DNA of 39,798 nt from Pseudomonadota bacterium (lineage in GTDB: Bacteria; Pseudomonadota; Alphaproteobacteria; Sphingomonadales; Sphingomonadaceae), in NCBI GenBank assembly GCA_021849075.1, contig JAJZTH010000029.1, positions 1 through 39,798 on the forward strand, read 5' to 3'. Numbering within the stretch: the stretch's first letter is position 1; every line of letters starts with the position of its first letter. The notes under the pieces were generated by a model that did not search any database, had not been told where the DNA came from, and saw only the letters and a list, made by a program, of their open reading frames with translations. This document shows, in pieces, positions 15,952-24,105 of this stretch. The position numbers and the translations under genes were made by a program.

Positions 15952-17430
15952 TCAGACCACGCGCTCGGCGAGCAGTTCAAACTGGTTCGTCACCACCGCG
16001 TCGTCCTGATCGGTCAGCTTGGTGGGATAGTCGCCAGTGAAGCAGGCGTCGCAATATTGCGGACGAATATCGGCCCGCTTTGCTTCGCCCAGCGCCTTGT
16101 ACAGGCCGTCGATCGAAATGAACGACAGGCTGTCGGCGTGGATGAAGTCCTGCATGCCGCCCACGTCCAGCTTGTGCGCCAGCAACTTGGTGCGTTCGGG
16201 CGTGTCGACGCCGTAGAAGCAGCTATGCTTGGTCGGCGGCGATGCGATGCGCATATGCACTTCGGCAGCGCCCGCCTCGCGCATCATCTGCACGATCTTG
16301 AGGCTGGTGGTGCCACGCACGATCGAATCGTCGATCAGCACGATCTTCTTGCCTTCGATCAGCGCGCGGTTGGCATTGTGCTTCAGCTTCACGCCCAGAT
16401 GGCGGACCTTGTCCCCCGGCTGGATGAAGGTGCGGCCGATATAGTGGGAGCGGATGATGCCCAGTTCGAACGGAATGCCCGATTGCTGCGCATAGCCGAT
16501 CGCCGCCGGTACGCCGCTGTCGGGCACCGGAATGACATAGTCGGCCTCAACCGGGTTTTCGATCGCCAACTGTGCGCCGATCGCCTTGCGGACCGAATAG
16601 ACGCTGGAATTGTCGATGATCGAATCGGGGCGGCTGAAATAGACATGTTCGAAGATGCAGGGGCGGGCATGCGTCTCGCCAAAGGGGCGGTGCGAACGAA
16701 TTTCACCATCCTTGGTGACGATGACCAACTCGCCCGGATCGATCGAGCGGACATAATCCGCGCCGACGACGTCGAACGCTACGGTTTCCGATGCGAAAAT
16801 GACCGCGTCGCCCAGCTTGCCCATCACCAGCGGACGGATGCCCAGCGGGTCGCGGCAGGCGATCATGCCTTCGGGCGTCATCACGATCAGGGAGTAGGCG
16901 CCCTCAATCTGCTTCAAGGCATCGATGAACTTGTCGAGCAGGGTGCGATAGCTGGAGGTCGCCACCAGATGGATGATGACTTCGGTATCGGAGGTCGACT
17001 GGAAGATGGAGCCGCGGCGAATCAGTTCGCGGCGGACCTTCATCGCGTTGGAGATATTGCCATTATGGGCGACGGCGAAGCCGCCCGAGTTCAGCTCTGC
17101 ATAAAGCGGCTGGACGTTGCGCAACGATGTTTCGCCCGTGGTGGAATAGCGCACATGGCCGCAGGCTGCGTCGCCCGGCAGGCCGCGAATCACCTCGTCA
17201 CGGTCGAAATTGCCCGCCACATGGCCCATCGCCCGGTGGGTATGGAAATCATGCCCGTCCCAGCTGGTGATGCCGGCGGCTTCCTGTCCGCGATGTTGCA
17301 GGGCATGAAGGCCGAGCGCGACGATGGCTGACGCCGTTTCCCCACCGGAAACGCCGAAAATGCCACATTCCTCGCGCAACTTGTCGTCGTCGAAGGGATT
17401 GGTCGTAATCATGGGTGTGAGCGGTTCCAT
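15952..17430 (-). CDS. purF: Amidophosphoribosyltransferase
   Basis: A 492-residue enzyme for the first committed step of purine synthesis (PRPP plus glutamine to phosphoribosylamine). The N-terminal-nucleophile glutaminase domain begins at EECGIFG; a short propeptide before this Cys would be removed. The PRPP-binding loop VLIDDSIVRGTT is present. Four Cys in HARPCIFE, HSCFYGVD and YCDACFTG match those that bind the [4Fe-4S] cluster in the Bacillus subtilis-type enzyme, so an iron-sulfur form is predicted. AGGA lies 8 bases before the ATG at 17430; an internal start at 17412 (MITTNPFDDDKL) is equally natural for the family. No membrane or regulatory extra domain is seen. Confidence 0.96.
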   Translation of the reverse strand: MEPLTPMITTNPFDDDKLREECGIFGVSGGETASAIVALGLHALQHRGQEAAGITSWDGHDFHTHRAMGHVAGNFDRDEVIRGLPGDAACGHVRYSTTGETSLRNVQPLYAELNSGGFAVAHNGNISNAMKVRRELIRRGSIFQSTSDTEVIIHLVATSSYRTLLDKFIDALKQIEGAYSLIVMTPEGMIACRDPLGIRPLVMGKLGDAVIFASETVAFDVVGADYVRSIDPGELVIVTKDGEIRSHRPFGETHARPCIFEHVYFSRPDSIIDNSSVYSVRKAIGAQLAIENPVEADYVIPVPDSGVPAAIGYAQQSGIPFELGIIRSHYIGRTFIQPGDKVRHLGVKLKHNANRALIEGKKIVLIDDSIVRGTTSLKIVQMMREAGAAEVHMRIASPPTKHSCFYGVDTPERTKLLAHKLDVGGMQDFIHADSLSFISIDGLYKALGEAKRADIRPQYCDACFTGDYPTKLTDQDDAVVTNQFELLAERVV

Positions 17431-17595
17431 AGCCGTTCCTGACGACCCACGGTGCGACCCTGGGGCGTCTCTTGTGCGCGCATATAGTCGGTAAAGGTCG
17501 GTTTGTCGCCTCCCTGTCACAAAAAAGGCAGGATATGCCGGTGAAACCCACTGTCTCTGGGTCTTTACGTGACATGACCCGCCTTTCCCGGCCGC

Positions 17596-18810
17596 CTATG
17601 GCAACGCCAGCCATCCCAAAAGTCCTCCGGCCGCCACGATCGCCGGCGTGACCCAGGCTCCTTTGACCCGCCACGCGACCGCGAGGGCGACGGCGAACAG
17701 GAGCAGCGCGATTGCGGGCGTCTGCACATGCCCGGCCGTGGTCCGCGCCAGGTCGATGAACGTGCCGGCGATGATGCCGACGACGGCGGCCGCCACGCCG
17801 GCCAATGCGTGATGCAATGCGGGGTGTTCCACGATCGCCTCCAGCCGTTCGAAGAAAAGCATGGAAAAAGCGAAGGCGGGAAGGAACATGCCCGCCGTGA
17901 TGGCCGCAGCGCCGATGGGGCCGCCAGCGACATAGCCGACGAAGGTCGCAAAGATGACGAGCGGCGCAGGCAATATGCCGGCCAGCGCAATCCCGTCTAG
18001 AAAGGCTGCGTCGCTGATCCAGCCGCGCCCCACCGTATCCGCCCGCACATAGGGGATGGCGGTATAGGCGCCGCCGAAAGTCAAAAGCCCACCCTTCAGG
18101 CCCGCAATGAACAGCATGGCCAGCGTTGCCGGCGCGCCAATGGTCGCAATCGGCGCGGTCATCGTCGGAACCGTCATCAGTGTCAGCGCCCATCCCGCGC
18201 CGATCGTCATGGCCAGCATGATGGCGGCGGCCAGCCATGGCCGATCAGCCAGCGCGTGGGCGAGCGCGGCGGCGGCCAGCGGCACCCAGAAAGGAATGCC
18301 TAGTAAAGTTGCAGCAAGGCTGATGATGGCGATCGTCGCCAACAGCCGGCTTTCGATGATATGCTGACCAATGCGGGTGACGGCGCGCAGGATGATCGCC
18401 AGCACGACGATCTGCACGCCCAGCAACAGCCCGGCCAATGTCCGGTTGCCTGCGATCCAGCCTGTATAAAGCCAGCCCGCCACCAGCATCAGCGCGAAGC
18501 CGGGCAGCATGAAGCCCAGGCCCGCAAGCAGTCCGCCGATCCGCCCCCGCGCGATCATGCCCATATGCACACACAGTTCATGCGCTTCCGGCCCGGGCAA
18601 AAGCTGAAGCACCGCCAGCAGCCGGTTGAAGCGGCGCGGCTCGATCCATCTTTCTTCCTCGACCAGCGCCTGCCGCAGCATCGCAATCTGCGCCACCGGC
18701 CCGCCAAAGGCGAGCGCGCCAAAACGCAGAAATTTAAGGAACAGCGCGATCAGGCTAATCTGGACGCTATACGTCGGCGGGATGCGCGCGGCATCGGCAA
18801 TATCGGTCAT
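17596..18810 (-). CDS. chrA: Chromate transporter ChrA (two-domain)
   Basis: A 404-residue integral membrane protein made of two homologous CHR halves. Half 1 carries FGGPVAQIAML and LLPGPEAHEL (the PGP motif). Half 2 carries LTFGGAYTAIPYV and ILPAPLVIFATFVGY. About ten hydrophobic spans can be counted. Long-chain CHR proteins export chromate from the cytoplasm, probably by proton exchange; some homologues have other or unknown anions. No chromate-sensing regulator (ChrB) is next to it. It is divergent from ccmC across about 210 bases. Confidence 0.9.
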   Translation of the reverse strand: MTDIADAARIPPTYSVQISLIALFLKFLRFGALAFGGPVAQIAMLRQALVEEERWIEPRRFNRLLAVLQLLPGPEAHELCVHMGMIARGRIGGLLAGLGFMLPGFALMLVAGWLYTGWIAGNRTLAGLLLGVQIVVLAIILRAVTRIGQHIIESRLLATIAIISLAATLLGIPFWVPLAAAALAHALADRPWLAAAIMLAMTIGAGWALTLMTVPTMTAPIATIGAPATLAMLFIAGLKGGLLTFGGAYTAIPYVRADTVGRGWISDAAFLDGIALAGILPAPLVIFATFVGYVAGGPIGAAAITAGMFLPAFAFSMLFFERLEAIVEHPALHHALAGVAAAVVGIIAGTFIDLARTTAGHVQTPAIALLLFAVALAVAWRVKGAWVTPAIVAAGGLLGWLALP

Positions 18811-19020
18811 GGTAACGCCCCTTTGCGCCGCAGATGCGGCGAATGGAGCGGACTTGGGCGAATGTCGCCTGACCGGGCGTCCGCATCAGCCCGATACGGA
18901 TGCGTATCGACCGATGGCCGCACGCTTGTCAAGCGGGATGAGGGGCGAATCGGGTATCGCTCCATCGGCAAAATGCCCTACTGGCGCTGCGCATCATGCG
19001 CCGCTACATACGCAGCCCTG

Positions 19021-19743
19021 ATGCATCGTTTCGCCAATCCCGCCCGCTTCCTGAAGATCGCGCGTCCGCTGACCGGCTGGCTTTTCTGGCCGGGGCTGGC
19101 GCTGATCCTGATCGGCAGCGCCTGCGGCCTGTTCGTCACCCCGGCTGATTATCTCCAGGGGGATACGGTCCGCATCCTTTATATCCATGTGCCGGCGGCT
19201 TGGCTGGGCATGGGCGGCTGGACCGGCATTGCGGTCGCGGCGCTGATGCAGTTGGTCTGGCGTCACCCGCTTGCCGCCATTGCCGGCCGCGCAATCGCTG
19301 CGCCGGGCGCGCTTTTCACCGCCATCTGCCTGATGACGGGATCGATCTGGGGGCGTCCGACTTGGGGAACATGGTGGGAATGGGACGGACGCATGACGTC
19401 CATGCTGGTCCTGCTGTTCCTGTATCTGGGCTATATCGCGCTGGCCAACGCCAGTGCGCGGGATGGTCAGGGCGGGGTGAGCAACGTCACCGCCATTTTC
19501 GGGCTGGTCGGCGCGGTCAACATTCCGATCATCAATCGTTCGGTGGTGTGGTGGAACAGCCTGCATCAGGGGCCGAGCATCACGCTGCGTGGTTCCAGCA
19601 TCGATGGCTCTCTGCTCTGGCCGCTTGGGCTGACATTGCTGGGTTTTTCGCTGTGGTTCGGGGCGATCGTGCTCATGCGGATGCGGGCGATATTGGCGCA
19701 GAACAAGGTTGAGGCGCGCATGCAGCGCCTTGCGCGCGGATAA
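19021..19743 (+). CDS. ccmC: Haem exporter protein CcmC
   Basis: A 240-residue inner-membrane protein with six predicted spans and the tryptophan-rich haem-handling motif WGTWWEWDGRMTS facing the periplasm. It loads haem onto CcmE in system I cytochrome c maturation. The chosen ATG at 19021 gives the normal family length; upstream in-frame codons lack a better site and the ribosome signal is weak. It is the first gene of the ccm operon here. The usual ABC subunits ccmA and ccmB are absent: upstream is the divergent chrA. Confidence 0.94.
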   Translation: MHRFANPARFLKIARPLTGWLFWPGLALILIGSACGLFVTPADYLQGDTVRILYIHVPAAWLGMGGWTGIAVAALMQLVWRHPLAAIAGRAIAAPGALFTAICLMTGSIWGRPTWGTWWEWDGRMTSMLVLLFLYLGYIALANASARDGQGGVSNVTAIFGLVGAVNIPIINRSVVWWNSLHQGPSITLRGSSIDGSLLWPLGLTLLGFSLWFGAIVLMRMRAILAQNKVEARMQRLARG

Positions 19744-19759
19744 GGCCGAAGAGGGTAGG

Positions 19760-19891
19760 ATGAACCAGTGGGCTTTCGTGATCGCCGCCTATGCGGTGAC
19801 GGCCATCGGGACGGGGCTTGTCAGCATCCTGGGTTGGCGGGCGATGCGCAGCGCTGAACGCGCCGCCGAAAAATTGTCGAATCGGTCATGA
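19760..19891 (+). CDS. ccmD: Haem exporter protein CcmD
   Basis: A 43-residue protein with one membrane helix (AFVIAAYAVTAIGTGLVSIL) and a basic tail. It occupies the invariant place between ccmC and ccmE. CcmD releases haem-loaded CcmE from CcmC. GAGGG precedes the ATG. The stop overlaps the ccmE start (ATGA). Confidence 0.9.
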   Translation: MNQWAFVIAAYAVTAIGTGLVSILGWRAMRSAERAAEKLSNRS

Positions 19892-20334
19892 AAGCAAAGC
19901 ATCAACGTCTGTTTCTGGCGCTGGCCGCGCTGGTCGCGATCATCGGCGCTGGTTTGCTGGCGGTGTCGGCGCTCAAGGATGAGGCGGCCTATTTCTACAC
20001 GCCGGGCGACGTAAAGACCAAGGGCGTCGAGCCGGGCAAGGCGATCCGGTTGGGCGGCATGGTGGTCAAGGGCAGTCTGAAGCGCGCGGCCGACGGAGTC
20101 ACCATTCGGTTCGATGTGACCGACGGCAAGGCGACCGTGCCCGCCACCTTCAGCGGCATCGCGCCCGACCTGTTCAAGGAAGGCAGCGGCGTCGTGGCGG
20201 AAGGGGCGTTCGACGGCAAGGGCACATTCGTCGCCACCAATCTGCTGGCCAAGCATGACGAACGCTACATGCCCCGCGAACTCGAAGGCATGAGCTATAA
20301 TGAAAGCACCCATGAAATGAAGGCGGAGCGGTGA
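19888..20334 (+). CDS. ccmE: Cytochrome c-type biogenesis haem chaperone CcmE
   Basis: A 148-residue periplasmic haem chaperone anchored by an N-terminal helix (residues 8-28). The OB-fold core follows, and the haem-binding His is found in LLAKHDERYMP (about residue 122), with the following Tyr typical of the HxxxY form. It carries haem covalently from CcmC to CcmF/H. The start overlaps the ccmD stop by 4 bases, indicating translational coupling. Confidence 0.95.
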   Translation: MKAKHQRLFLALAALVAIIGAGLLAVSALKDEAAYFYTPGDVKTKGVEPGKAIRLGGMVVKGSLKRAADGVTIRFDVTDGKATVPATFSGIAPDLFKEGSGVVAEGAFDGKGTFVATNLLAKHDERYMPRELEGMSYNESTHEMKAER

Positions 20335-20350
20335 TTCATACTTTTCGCCT

Positions 20351-20437
20351 CCGTCATCCCAACAAAGGTTGGGATCTCATTTCTTCTTCGGCGCGATGGC
20401 AAAGGAAGAGAGATGCCAGCCTTCGCTGGCATGACGG
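20351..20437. repeat. REP/MITE-like palindromic element inside the ccm operon
   Basis: An 87-base non-coding insert bounded by CCGTCAT and its complement ATGACGG. It contains two back-to-back hairpins, ATCCCAAC/GTTGGGAT (20356-20375) and ATGCCAGC/GCTGGCAT (20413-20432), with 4-base loops. The form CGTCAT-CCC...GGGAT and GAGATGCCAG...CTGGCATGACGG is the one I recognise from dispersed extragenic palindromes in alphaproteobacterial genomes. It separates ccmE from ccmF, the only ccm junction that is not overlapping or nearly so apart from ccmC-ccmD. It could modulate message stability between the two halves of the operon. Confidence 0.75.
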
Positions 20438-20458
20438 GAATGAGGATGGGGTGAAAGC

Positions 20459-22387
20459 ATGATCGCGGAAACCGGCCTTGCCGCTCTGTGGCTCGCTGCG
20501 TCGCTGGCGCTGCTCCAATTGCTGCTCGCCTTTGCGGGGCTGAAGGGCGGGAAGTCCGAATTGCTGGCCGCCGTCCGCCCTGCCGCAGTGGCGCAGGGGC
20601 TGTTGACGGCGACCGCTTTCGCACTGCTCATCATCCTGTTTTTGCGGTCGGACATGTCGGTGTTGCTGGTCGCGACCAACAGCCATTCGATGAAGCCCTG
20701 GCTCTATAAATTCGCCGGCACCTGGGGCAATCATGAAGGGTCGATGCTGTTGTGGGTGACGGTGATGGGCGTCGCCGGCGCGGCAGTCGCCCTGTTCGAG
20801 CGCGCCCTTCAGCGGGACGCGCATATGGCGACGCTGGGCGGGCAGGCGGCGATTTCGCTCGGTTTCTACGCCTTCCTGCTTTTCTCCTCCAATCCCTTCG
20901 CGCGGATCGCCCAGCCGCCGGCGGACGGGCAGGGGCTGAATCCGCTGTTGCAGGACCCCGGTCTGGCCTTCCATCCGCCGACCCTCTATCTGGGCTATGT
21001 CGGACTGTCGGTCGCCTTTTCCTTTGCGATCGGCGCGCTGCTGACGCGGCAGGTTGATGCCGCCTTCGCCCGCGCCATGCGGCCATGGGTGCTGGCGGCC
21101 TGGGTGTTGCTGACGCTGGGCATTACGGCTGGCAGCTATTGGGCCTATTATGAGTTGGGCTGGGGCGGCTGGTGGTTCTGGGACCCGGTCGAGAACGCCT
21201 CGCTCATGCCCTGGCTGGCGGCGACGGCCCTGCTCCATAGCGTGACGGTTCTGGCGACGCGGGATGCGTTGCGCGCATGGACGATCATGCTGGCGGTCAT
21301 CGCTTTCTCCATGTCGATGGTCGGCACTTTCCTCGTCCGTTCCGGCATCCTGACCAGCGTTCACGCCTTTGCTGTCGATCCGACGCGGGGCAGTTTCATT
21401 CTTGCCTTGCTGGCTATCTACATTGGCGGCGCGCTGGCGCTGTTCGGCTGGCGGATCGGATCGGTGCGTGAAGGCGCACCGTTCGAACTGGTCAGCCGGG
21501 AAACCATGCTGGTCGTCAATAATCTGTTGTTGTCGGTGATTTTGGGCATCGTGTTGATCGGCACGCTCTATCCGCTGATGACCGAAGCCTTTGGTCATAA
21601 AGTGTCGGTCGGCGCGCCCTATTTTGACCGGATCGCCGGGCCGATCGCGCTGGCGCTGATGATCGCGCTGGCGATCGGGCCGATGGTGCGGTGGCGGCGC
21701 GACGGCGCCGGTGCGGTTGGCAAGCGCCTGCTGGTTCCTGCTGTAGTCGGGCTTGTGGCGGTAGCTGTGCTGGCCGCTTTCGCCTGGGGGCGGATCGGCG
21801 TTCTGCCGTTCCTGGGCCTCGTCATTGCGGTGGCCGTCGGCGCGGCCAGCATCGCGCCGCTGTGGAAGCGCAATTTGCTGCGCACGCCGCTCTTCACCTG
21901 GGGGATGGTGATCGCCCATCTGGGCTGCGCCGTCAGCCTGGCGGGCATGGCGTGCGATTCGGCCTTTACGGTCGAAAAGCTGGTGGCGGCGCGCCCCGGC
22001 GACACGATCCAGACTGCGGGCTGGACGCTGCGTTTCATTCAGATCATGCCGGTGGCCGGGGACAACTGGACTGCGCTTCAGGCCGATATGCGGGTCGATC
22101 GCGGCGGGACGCCCGTGCTGATCAGGCCGCAGTCGCGCTTCTTCGCCTCGCCGCCGACCAGCACCAGCGAAGCCGCGCTGCTGACGCGCTGGGATGGCCA
22201 GCTTTATGTCGTGCTGGGCGAAGAGGTTGAGGGCGGCCGCTGGCAGTTGCGCATCTGGTGGAAGCCGTTCGTCACGTTGATCTGGCTGGGCGGCGTTATG
22301 ATCGCCCTGGGCGGTGCGCTGGCGCTGGTGGGCCGCGAGCGGCGCGGCTGGCTGATGAAATGGCGGGCGCGGAGGGCGCTGGCATGA
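20459..22387 (+). CDS. ccmF: Cytochrome c haem lyase subunit CcmF
   Basis: A 642-residue polytopic membrane protein. The periplasmic tryptophan-rich WGGWWFWDPVENAS motif, shared with CcmC, lies near residue 235. Conserved LAFHPPTLYLGYVG, TFLVRSGILTSVHAF and a large C-terminal periplasmic loop are also present. With CcmH it attaches haem to the CxxCH motifs of apocytochromes. The length matches the family. The last codons overlap the ccmG start (ATGA at 22384-22387). Confidence 0.95.
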   Translation: MIAETGLAALWLAASLALLQLLLAFAGLKGGKSELLAAVRPAAVAQGLLTATAFALLIILFLRSDMSVLLVATNSHSMKPWLYKFAGTWGNHEGSMLLWVTVMGVAGAAVALFERALQRDAHMATLGGQAAISLGFYAFLLFSSNPFARIAQPPADGQGLNPLLQDPGLAFHPPTLYLGYVGLSVAFSFAIGALLTRQVDAAFARAMRPWVLAAWVLLTLGITAGSYWAYYELGWGGWWFWDPVENASLMPWLAATALLHSVTVLATRDALRAWTIMLAVIAFSMSMVGTFLVRSGILTSVHAFAVDPTRGSFILALLAIYIGGALALFGWRIGSVREGAPFELVSRETMLVVNNLLLSVILGIVLIGTLYPLMTEAFGHKVSVGAPYFDRIAGPIALALMIALAIGPMVRWRRDGAGAVGKRLLVPAVVGLVAVAVLAAFAWGRIGVLPFLGLVIAVAVGAASIAPLWKRNLLRTPLFTWGMVIAHLGCAVSLAGMACDSAFTVEKLVAARPGDTIQTAGWTLRFIQIMPVAGDNWTALQADMRVDRGGTPVLIRPQSRFFASPPTSTSEAALLTRWDGQLYVVLGEEVEGGRWQLRIWWKPFVTLIWLGGVMIALGGALALVGRERRGWLMKWRARRALA

Positions 22388-22911
22388 GGAAGCTCTGGAT
22401 CTGGCTGCCGCTCGCCTTGTTCTTGGCCTTTATCGGCCTGTTCGCCAGCGGCCTTTTTCAGCCTGATGATCGCATCATTCATTCACGCCTTGTGGGGCAG
22501 CCGCTTCCGGCCTTCACCCTGCCGGCGGGCGCCAGCGATCGGCCGGCGTTGGCCAGCGCCAGTCTTGCCAATGGCAAGCCGCGGCTGCTCAACATCTTCG
22601 CCAGTTGGTGCGTGCCCTGCGCTGCGGAAGCGCCGCAACTGATGGCGCTGAAGCAGGCAGGGGTCGAGATTGACGCCATCGCCATTCGCGACGCCCGGCC
22701 AGATGTCGACGGGTTTCTGAAACGCTACGGCAATCCCTATGCCCGGATCGGCCTGGATGCGCGCAGTGCGGTGCAGATGGCGCTCGGGTCTTCCGGCGTG
22801 CCGGAGACGTTCGTGATCGATGGCCAGGGGCGCATCGCCTATCAGCATATCGGCGACATTCGCGCCGATGATGTGCCGATGATCCTCGACCGGTTGAGGG
22901 ACGCGCAATGA
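22384..22911 (+). CDS. ccmG: Thiol:disulfide interchange protein CcmG/DsbE
   Basis: A 175-residue membrane-anchored periplasmic thioredoxin. The N-terminal helix covers about residues 7-26, and the active site WCVPC (about 73-77) sits in a thioredoxin fold (NIFASWCVPCAAE, with cis-Pro segment SGVPETFVID). It keeps apocytochrome cysteines reduced for haem attachment. It overlaps ccmF and ccmH by four bases at each end. Confidence 0.94.
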   Translation: MRKLWIWLPLALFLAFIGLFASGLFQPDDRIIHSRLVGQPLPAFTLPAGASDRPALASASLANGKPRLLNIFASWCVPCAAEAPQLMALKQAGVEIDAIAIRDARPDVDGFLKRYGNPYARIGLDARSAVQMALGSSGVPETFVIDGQGRIAYQHIGDIRADDVPMILDRLRDAQ

Positions 22912-23318
22912 GGGTGCTGCTCGCTTTTCTACTGGCGCTGGTCGCCGTGCCCGCTTCCGCGCAGACTGCCTTGCCGCCCGCGCCCTGGGCCGACCGGCAG
23001 ATCCCGGACGCGGCGCAGGAGCGCAAGGCCAAGGCGCTGATGGAAACCATTCGCTGCCTGACCTGTCAAAGCCAGTCGATCGCCGATTCGGGCGCGAGCA
23101 TGGCGGGCGACATGCGGTCGCAGATTCGCGAGCGGATCATGGCGGGGGAGCAGCCCGAGGCGATCCGCAGCTGGCTGATTTCCCGCTATGGCGACTGGGT
23201 CAGCTATGAACCGACGGCTGCTCCGATCCTGTGGCCGCTTTGGGCAGCGCCGCTGCTGTTGCTGGGGCTTGGCCTGTTGCTACTGCGCGGACGCATCAAG
23301 CGGAGGAAGACGCCATGA
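22908..23318 (+). CDS. ccmH: Cytochrome c-type biogenesis protein CcmH (CycL)
   Basis: A 136-residue protein with a signal peptide (ending ASAQ), the redox motif RCLTCQSQS (CxxC) in a three-helix periplasmic domain, and a C-terminal membrane helix followed by RGRIKRRK. It presents reduced apocytochrome to CcmF. This is the short CcmH form; the TPR part is encoded separately by the next gene. ATGA overlaps occur on both sides. Confidence 0.94.
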   Translation: MRVLLAFLLALVAVPASAQTALPPAPWADRQIPDAAQERKAKALMETIRCLTCQSQSIADSGASMAGDMRSQIRERIMAGEQPEAIRSWLISRYGDWVSYEPTAAPILWPLWAAPLLLLGLGLLLLRGRIKRRKTP

Positions 23319-23959
23319 CCGGTTGGGTGATCGCTTTTGCGCTGGCGGCGCTGGCCTTTGTCGCGATGCTGTTCATCGGGCGCATCCCGCGTGCGGCGCG
23401 GGAAGTGACGGCGGCGGCGCTGCTGCTGGGGCTGGCGGGCTATGCCTGGCAAGGGCATCCGGGGATGGCTGGCGCGCCGCGCGCCGTGGCGGAAACCAAG
23501 GGCGACGCCTTTGACGAGGAGCAGGCGGAGAAGCGCCGGGGCCTGGCCGAACGATTCGGTCCGGCGGCGCAATGGATGATGCTGTCGGACGGACTGGCGC
23601 GGCAGGGCAAGAGCAAGGAAGCGGCCAATGTGCTGCTGTCGGGCCTGCGCGACAGCCCGGATGACGCCAATCTGTGGCTGGGCATGGGCAATGCGCTGGT
23701 CAATCATGCCGACGGCGTCCTTTCTCCCGGCGCGCAGTTCGCCTATCGCCGGGCATTGGCGATTGATCCGACGGGACCGGCGCCCCGTTATTTCTATGGC
23801 CTGGCGCTGGCGCGGAACAACCAGTTGCAGGGCGCGCGCGACATGTGGGCGCCGCTGGCCGCCGGCGCACCGGCCGGTAGCCAGGTGAAGGCGGAACTGG
23901 AAGCCAATATCGCGCGTATCGACGCCATGCTCGCCAATGGTGATCCTGTCTCGCAATGA
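23315..23959 (+). CDS. ccmI: Cytochrome c-type biogenesis TPR protein CcmI (CycH-like)
   Basis: A 214-residue protein with two N-terminal hydrophobic segments (about 3-20 and 30-46). A periplasmic TPR region follows (WMMLSDGLARQGKSKEAANV, ALVNHADGVLSPGAQFAYRR). CcmI holds the C-terminus of apocytochromes. It is shorter than the roughly 400-residue enterobacterial fusion form, as is common in alphaproteobacteria. It is the last gene of the operon, with its start overlapping the ccmH stop. Confidence 0.9.
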   Translation: MTGWVIAFALAALAFVAMLFIGRIPRAAREVTAAALLLGLAGYAWQGHPGMAGAPRAVAETKGDAFDEEQAEKRRGLAERFGPAAQWMMLSDGLARQGKSKEAANVLLSGLRDSPDDANLWLGMGNALVNHADGVLSPGAQFAYRRALAIDPTGPAPRYFYGLALARNNQLQGARDMWAPLAAGAPAGSQVKAELEANIARIDAMLANGDPVSQ

Positions 23960-24105
23960 TGCGCCGCAGCGCGGATGATTGCGCCCCGTCTGGAGGCGTG
24001 ATAGGGCGCGGCGCTATGCAGGGTATGACATATCCTTTCCAACCCGGTCCATGTTCGTCCGGTATATTCGCGACTGGCGCCCGATGACCGTGCGGTTTTC
24101 CTTCC

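Noticed and set aside
15817..17331. 504-codon plus-strand ORF over purF
   Set aside because: Shadow frame; purF on the minus strand has all catalytic and cluster residues.
20354..21919. 521-codon minus-strand ORF over ccmF
   Set aside because: Shadow frame; ccmF motifs on the plus strand are unambiguous.
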